Below the pieces are notes generated by a model. That model saw only the letters and a program-made list of their open reading frames with translations, ran no database searches and was not told the origin of the DNA. The translations under genes were made by a program, and so were the position numbers. From positions 6,416,034 through 6,480,033 of the forward strand of contig OX453280.1 in assembly GCA_949710005.1 (NCBI GenBank): DNA of 64,000 nucleotides, given 5' to 3'. Source of the stretch: Ricordea florida (Eukaryota; Cnidaria; Anthozoa; Corallimorpharia; Ricordeidae). This document shows, one piece after another, positions 58,632 through 64,000 of the stretch (within the stretch, counting starts at the first letter, position 1; each line of letters begins with the position of its first letter).

Positions 58632-59400
58632 TCCAGTATCTCAGATAGTGTTGTGTTGTACAGATTTACCAGATCGTCAAGATTATCAGGACTGTCTTGA
58701 ATAAGGGCCGAAGACCGCACATCATGTGAAAACAATTCAATGTCAATACCTTTAATTTTGCGGTAGGATATCTCTTTGACAGTAAACGATGGTTTCTTAA
58801 TTAGAAGGTCACAGATCACAGTGATGTGGTCGGAGAAGAGATAATCCACGACAGGAGCGGTTGATATTAGCTCGTCCACGTCCCTTGTAATCACAAGATC
58901 CAGTGTATGGCCTGACACGTGGGTCGGTTTATCAACGTGCTGTTGTAAACCCATAGACTCCAACAACTCTAACAGTCGTGCACGATCAGCGTCACCAAAA
59001 ACATCAACATGAATATTAAAGTCGCCAGTGATTAATAATGGCTCAGATGACATAATTATTGATTCCAGATATGAAGTGAATTCTTCAAAGAATTTGCCTG
59101 TTGTAATGGGATGTTCTGAAGAATATGGTGCCCGATAAATAATCATGATTCTAAGTTTACTAGATCCGCAATCGACAATCCATTCCGAGTATTCAAATGA
59201 CGCTTTCTCGCCAGCATCCACTTTCGTGCGGCCGATACGAGAATGATCAACCATTTTGAATCCAGAAGGTGTCGCTTCTATTCGATGGGCAATGTCACGA
59301 TGAGAAAACCATGTCTCCAAAACTGCAAAAATATCCGCTCCACTTGTAGAAGCATAGCACAGAAAGTCAGCCGACTTGTTCCTGAGAGATTGTGCATTCA
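58493..59400 (-). CDS. LINE apurinic-type endonuclease domain (5'-truncated)
   Basis: The frame is open from about 59400. CLNAQSLRNKSADFLCYAST contains the endonuclease N motif. ILFAVLETW-like ETWF follows, then HRIEATPSG, RIMIIYRAPYSS, LLITGDFNIHVD (catalytic D/N), HTLDLVITRD and FSDHITVICDL (SDH). The order fits APE-type LINE endonucleases that nick the target. After HAPLVTK the frame leaves the conserved sequence; the conserved line continues in the RT frame. Missing 5' sequence includes the start of the domain and any ORF1. Confidence 0.82.
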
Positions 59401-59419
59401 GACAACAAAATTGTCACGC

Positions 59420-61786
59420 ATTAGATTCACGCATTAGAGCATTTATGACGGCGACATTTCCACCTGTAAAGGTTGGAAGTCTTGCAGACGAAGTTACCGA
59501 CTTATCTTTCCAAGGTGACATCTTTCCGCAGTTCACCCATGTAACGAAAGGGAATTTCAAGTGTGCCGTCTGCATCCCATACTTACGTTGGGCGATTTTG
59601 AATAACCATCCACATTCCGTTGCACGATCAAAAAAGGCAACCACCGATACAATCATTGATGGCACCGCAGAGCTCGAATTTTCTGGCTTGGTGCAAGTTC
59701 AGGAGCATAGTACGTCAAAGTGCCATATCGAAGCCTGCCGATTTTGGAAACAAGATAAATTGGAGGTGCCCACCGCAGGACAAATGCCTAAGAAAGAATG
59801 TGCCCAACAGAGCAAGAGTATTGCCGACTACTTCGTGCGGAAATCGAAGCCTTTAAACTGGTATCGACCTCAGAGTCGCAACATCAAAAATCCCAAAAAG
59901 AAAAGGTGAGGTGCCATTACCTCTGGGACTCTGAGGTCGTTAAAGAATTTGCCAGTGATCTACAAATAAGAAGAACGACTCCAAAGAAAATCTTCCAGAA
60001 ACGGCTGAAAGATGGAAACATCAAATGTTACAAAGAAGAACCTGGACAGTCCGCCTGTTCGAATTATAAGGACTGGAAAGTGAAACATACTATGGAAGCC
60101 ATCAATCTCAAAGAAGAAGCCCAATCTAAAGATAGGTGGTAGTACCTAGCCCTTTCAAAAGAGGTCGCAACTCGAGGAAACATTGTGCGGATAAGCGGGG
60201 GGATCAAGAGCCTTGATCCACCCTGTAAAGAGGAAGCATATTCCACTGGTGATCACCCCTTTACCTGTGATAATTGTTACCTACAGCTCCGTGAGTTGAA
60301 AGACATAATCCAACATCGAAAATCTGGTAGCCTACACACAAAGACTAACAGGCTTGGGCTATCTGGTTTCAATAAACGTTACGCCAAGAGGGGTGAGGCC
60401 GTCGATGCATTGGAAATTGAGACGCAAAAACGCAAGTTATCTGAATCAAAAGTGAGGCAGTTGGTTAAAGCGATATTATCCCCGAAAGAGTGGGAGGAAA
60501 GTCTTCACCACGCTTGTCTCAACGGGGAAGACCAAATGCTTGTAATTAATCTTGTTCGTCTACTCAGAATGGGCGTATCAGAACGCAACCCCGTGCAGCT
60601 ACTAGTTATTCGAAATTTAGTGTCCAAGCTTCAGAAAGCCAACAACCACCATTACCTTGACTCGGTGAAAGATATCAGTGGTATTTTCAAAAACGAGCTT
60701 GGTCCCACCAATTACTCTCTTCTCGCCGACATATTTGGTCTCGCAAAAGAAACGACGGCTGCGCAACATTATTCTCAGATAAGGATAGATCCTGGGATAA
60801 ACGTGGACGTGATGGATTTGGCAGCTGTAACTTTCAGTGGTCTTCCTGTGAATGAAAGTAGTGATGGTGCAAGATGTCTCCGTTTTCTTGAGCCCCGCAA
60901 ATTGAAAAATGGAGAGGTCATCTTAGTTGGAAAAATCTGAGATCCTGATGTCAGCTCTTGGCATGAACAAAACCTTCCCATACCAAGGAAAGATGAGAAA
61001 AAGAACGATCCAGATGATTTCACCGCCCTAAAAAGGCTTACGGATGACCTGATAACAAGAGACCAATTGGCGAAAACTGTGTCTGTGCACAACCTCACTG
61101 CCATCGCATCACTGAACAAGCCGACGATCATAAATTGCATGTGGCCAAACCCTGACCGTGGCTACAGAGCGCAACATCTCCTGCAGTACTGGGCGGCTCT
61201 TCGGAAAGCCTGCTATTACGATACCTCTGGAGATGTTCGCAAAACGCCAATAAGTTTAATAGGCTATTCTAGCGATTCTGCAGGTTTTTCTTTGGCGGCA
61301 GCAATTCAGTTGATGACGCCCACAGAGGAGGAGATTAGAGACGGGGTCCTATATCTTGCTCTTGGCATTGAAGAGGAAGAGTTTGCATCTCCATATTATT
61401 GGCGTTTTCCCTCAATCGCGTACTTGGACTACGACCATGAGCAGCGGCTTTTTCTAAAGAATTTGAAGTACGTCACACGCGAGTTGACCTTCTGGGAAGA
61501 TGAGGGGAAGCCAGCGAGGATTGCAACAATAAGACATCTCCAAGATCTTAAACATAGATGCCAACAGTTAGGCCTAGACTGTGGATTCAATGCCTCTGAT
61601 CTGCTGCTGGTCTACTTTTGTGACCAGAACTCAGACGCCTGCCAAAGACTGTTCAAGATCCGTATCGCCGGTCTACTTGACAAGTATGTTCCTTGCTCAA
61701 ACGGTACCAGTCTTTATATAAGAGCAGTTTATCATCTGATACAGCCTTTTAGAGTCCCAGATTTTGGATCGCCTGAGGACGTGTAG
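59420..61786 (+). pseudogene. Two-RFX-domain protein family, C-terminal part after the LINE
   Basis: Continues the interrupted gene. Pieces in changing frames: RAFMTATFPPVKVGSLADEV, KGNFKCAVC, IEACRFWKQDK (to 59909); then DSEVVKEFASDLQIRRTTPK (to 60142); after an in-frame TAG, RISGGIKSLDPP, HPFTCDNCYLQLRELKDIIQ, NHHYLDSVKDISGIFKNELG, ANIFGLAKETTA-like YSLLADIFGLAKETTAAQHY; TGA at about 60940 (likely Trp); then VSVHNLTAIASLNKPTIINC, IGYSSDSAGFSLAAAIQLM, SPYYWRFPSIAYLDYDHEQR, GFNASDLLLVYFCDQNSDAC and FGSPEDV before TAG at 61784. CxxC and C-x2-C-type pairs suggest zinc binding. Conserved D residues in the YSSDSAG and YLDYDHEQR blocks could be nuclease/transposase acids, but that is inference. 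At least four lesions. Confidence 0.55.
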
Positions 61787-61847
61787 TCTCCTCCGCAGCC
61801 GTTATTAGGATCGTCACGCAACGCTTCTCCCCCACTAACGGCTGCTT
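61787..61847. repeat. Short foldback at the 3' break of the RFX-family gene
   Basis: TCTCCTCCGCAGCCGTTATT at the left is answered by ACTAACGGCTGC at the right (GCAGCCGTTA/TAACGGCTGC arms), about 60 bp. It begins within the TAG stop context, where the family's coding sequence should continue, so it probably is an inserted mini-element that ended the ORF. Confidence 0.55.
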
Positions 61848-62038
61848 CAACCCGAACTCTTTTTGTTTCCCTTTGTTTAGAGTTCACGTGAAATTTACAG
61901 AATTGCACCAATCACGCGTTGCCTATTGTCCACTCTGAAACCAATTAACGTATCAGTAGTTTGTCAATGATGTCAGTTTCCCGCGTCAATTCATCGCCTC
62001 CAGTTGCTAGATGTTGCCATAAATCTCAGAGATTTCCT

Positions 62039-62185
62039 ATGGATCTAACTCCGAAGAAAATAGTCAAAAGCGGCTCTGGGTGCTTCATTTGTTCGTCGGC
62101 TTTCCTCAAGAATAACAAAATCTTCATTTTCGGTAAGAGTTCACTCGACATTGCTGAAGTCATCCGATCCTCGCTATCTGTGGAC
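62039..62185 (+). CDS. Zinc-finger (ZAD-like) first exon
   Basis: ATG 62039 opens 49 codons that end exactly at a consensus splice donor GAC|GTGAGT (62186). MDLTPKKIVKSGSGCFICSS then AFLKNNKIFIFGKSSLDIAE and VIRSSLSVD. The CFIC pair followed by a hydrophobic block and IFGKSxxDIxxxI resembles the first half of ZAD-like or related zinc-binding modules, with the second Cys pair expected in the next exon, which is not found in this window. An upstream in-frame ATG at 61961 would add 26 residues. The phase-0 exon and the donor make this a credible host gene start, but the family is uncertain. Confidence 0.5.
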
Positions 62186-62214
62186 GTGAGTCGCTACACA
62201 CACTGCACGAAAAA

Positions 62215-62885
62215 ATGGATTTACAACAACTGCAAAATCAATGCAAATATGAAGTAAATACCACATTTGAACAGATTTGTTTATATTTGCCCCGAGGCAA
62301 ATTCCATCGTTGGATAATATTTGCACGCGAAGCAAAGATGGTAAATACCGCATTTACTCAATCTTTACAGTCCAAAGCAAATGGGAAGAAAAACTGCACA
62401 TTTGCATCAGATTTAACATGAACTAAAAATGTGGTAAATAGATAAATCTGCTGCACCGAAACATGAATTTACAATTGTAGCAAACATTCCGCTGCACGTC
62501 GTTTTGATTACATTTACCCACAATGCAAACCCCAGTTTTGCATCACATTTGTAAGTAAAGCATAGGCGGTCAACACTTTGTATTTACCAAGTAGCAAATA
62601 CTACGCAAACGTTATATTTGCACAGAAATTACATTTGAAGCAAAGATGGTGAAAAATATCGTTCACTACGTATTTGCGTGGAGTGGCAAATGTGACGAAA
62701 AAATCCACAGTTACAGGGGCAGTAAATGCTAGTAAAAAGCGTAAATTTATTGCCTGAAAGGATGAATTTACAGGGATGGCAAATACGATTTTTGCTTCGC
62801 TTTGATCCAGTCAAAATTCTTGCGCACCATTAATTTGCACGGGAAGCAAAATACTAAATTTACTTCTTCTTCACAAATCCAGTAC
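62215..62885. repeat. Intron-like stretch rich in GCAAAT/ATTTGC
   Basis: At least fifteen occurrences of GCAAA(T) or ATTTGC in about 670 bp, often paired as inverted neighbours (ATTTGCCCCGAGGCAAATT; ATTTGCACGCGAAGCAAAG; ATTTGCACGGGAAGCAAAA), plus two copies of AGCAAAGATGGT(A/G)AA. It looks like a diverged tandem or foldback array of one element. Confidence 0.6.
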
Positions 62886-64000
62886 AAAATACGTCGTGCA
62901 CGAGAGTACTTGCCGCGAATCCTTGTTGTCGCAAAGAAATGTAGAAATATACGTTTAAGTCGATTTTCTCAATGAGGATAAAATTTTAGAAAGTTAGCGT
63001 TTGCCTTGACACTAGCAGAAACCAAACGTTCATTCAAGCCAATTTTCTCTGTCGTTAAGTTTACCATTTACTCCCTGTTTTATTGTACGTTGTCCCAAAT
63101 CGATTACTACATAATGGAGCAAAGATACCAAACCGGGACTGTATGTTCAGCACTATGCACATATTTTATTCAAAAGACAAATTGATATTGTCACAAGATA
63201 AGCAGCAAATGACCTTTTAAATAAATAAAAGATCGATATTGCCACATGGCATGATAAAACATTATTAAAAAAAAAAATTGGAAACAGTGCTTAGCCAACT
63301 TCCTATAATTGCACAAGCATCCACATAATCTGATTATTATGCATAAACTCATGGGAATTCCTCTACAAAAGCAATCAAATTCTCGAGCAGTTTAAAGCAA
63401 GAGAACAAGTCAATTATTTGTGTATTGGTTAACTATCGCATTAGTCTTTCGGAGGATTAAAACTATAAGGGACTTAGAAGAGTTTTCTGGGCAATTAACT
63501 CTACATTCATTCTTCTGCTCAAAGAGAGTATAGAATACAAGCCTCTTATACAATGACAATCAGTCTGTTTGCCAAAGTTGAGCAAATTTGTAAATCACTA
63601 ATATTTTTTTCACATTCAAAAAAATTGCTTTCATCGAAAACTATAAAACGTTAAGGACCTCTATGTAAATCACCGTGGTGAGTGAGTCTCCTGGTTATTA
63701 CTTTTGACTTATATTATTTGCATCATTTAGCCTTCTTTTCTTGCATCTGCCTTTTGTGGCATATCACTGGTAGTTTGTCTGTTCCAACACTAACAACAGC
63801 AAATTATTAGAAAAGAAAGGAGGCCCCCCAAAATGAAATGTATGGGTACAAGAAACATTTTTTCCCTTGGCCTAATAAAGCCTGGTTCTCATATGTGGCT
63901 CATGTTGAACCTGAGTCAACTTTGCAGGCGTGCCAGCAACAGGGTTGTCACTAGGATTTTTAGTTGCCAGGCAAATATATATCAAGTACAAATGTAGGTA
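62886..64000. other. Intron or intergenic, nothing recognised
   Basis: AT-rich, no exon with both splice sites. GCCTGGTTCTCATATG at about 63881 looks like the end of a dispersed repeat, but no partner end is in the window. Confidence 0.35.

Larger units (their letters stand above)
56416..59410 (-). mobile_element. LINE (CR1/L2-like non-LTR retrotransposon), 5'-truncated
   Basis: Runs on the minus strand. The 3' end at left has CGCTATATAAATTATTAAAT and then (ATT)n, typical of CR1/L2-type microsatellite tails. The 5' end lies near 59400 inside the start of the endonuclease domain. It interrupts the RFX-family gene. No target-site duplication is clear. The coding region is nearly open, with a single frame change, so insertion was relatively recent. 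Confidence 0.85.

Overview
The window is nuclear DNA of an animal, most probably an anthozoan cnidarian and by inference a stony coral. The evidence is host-type splice signals, a tRNA-derived SINE, many short foldback elements, and protein fragments of families that from memory I associate with coral and anemone genomes (SWIM zinc-finger, DUF3504/Crypton-like, two-RFX-domain proteins). There are no rRNA genes, CRISPR arrays or bacterial-style operons outside one virus-like element. The region is dominated by mobile DNA. Only a few short host exons look intact: a Ly6/uPAR terminal exon at 4.8-5.2 kb and a zinc-finger first exon at 62 kb.

Layout. 1-13 kb: intergenic DNA packed with foldback elements (one has perfect 40-bp arms), a SINE, two DUF3504/Crypton-like pseudogenes, a non-LTR retrotransposon 3' remnant and microsatellites. 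13.0-38.1 kb: a nested, almost identical tandem duplication. A 9,306-bp unit (A) was duplicated with a 28-bp junction insert, and a 6,463-bp piece was then duplicated again, giving segments A, B and C. Each segment carries the same DIRS-type tyrosine-recombinase retrotransposon (gag-like ORF, RT/RNase H/methyltransferase ORF, tyrosine recombinase ORF, inverted termini and internal complementary region). All three share the same two coding lesions, so this was one insertion that was later copied. A SWIM zinc-finger gene lies beside it in A and C.

39.4-51.8 kb: a Maverick/Polinton-class element, bounded by 107-bp inverted repeats and GC-richer than its surroundings. It carries a protein-primed-type family B DNA polymerase (broken), a major capsid protein, a candidate minor capsid (penton-like) protein, an FtsK/HerA-type packaging ATPase and several small membrane or coiled-coil proteins. 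The late-type genes are very compact: short divergent intergenic promoters, TATATA motifs that overlap stop codons, and overlapping convergent stops. The two outermost genes share an N-terminal SAP-like motif and the same upstream sequence. An internal deletion appears to have fused the 3' end of a small late gene to the truncated polymerase. No retroviral-type integrase or cysteine protease was recognised.

51.8-64 kb: a roughly 71-bp minisatellite of 15 units; a large decayed gene that begins with two tandem RFX-like winged-helix domains and continues into a conserved, probably transposon-related region; a CR1/L2-like LINE inserted in reverse orientation into the middle of that gene; a small foldback at its 3' break; then a zinc-finger exon with a strong splice donor followed by an intron-like stretch rich in GCAAAT/ATTTGC.
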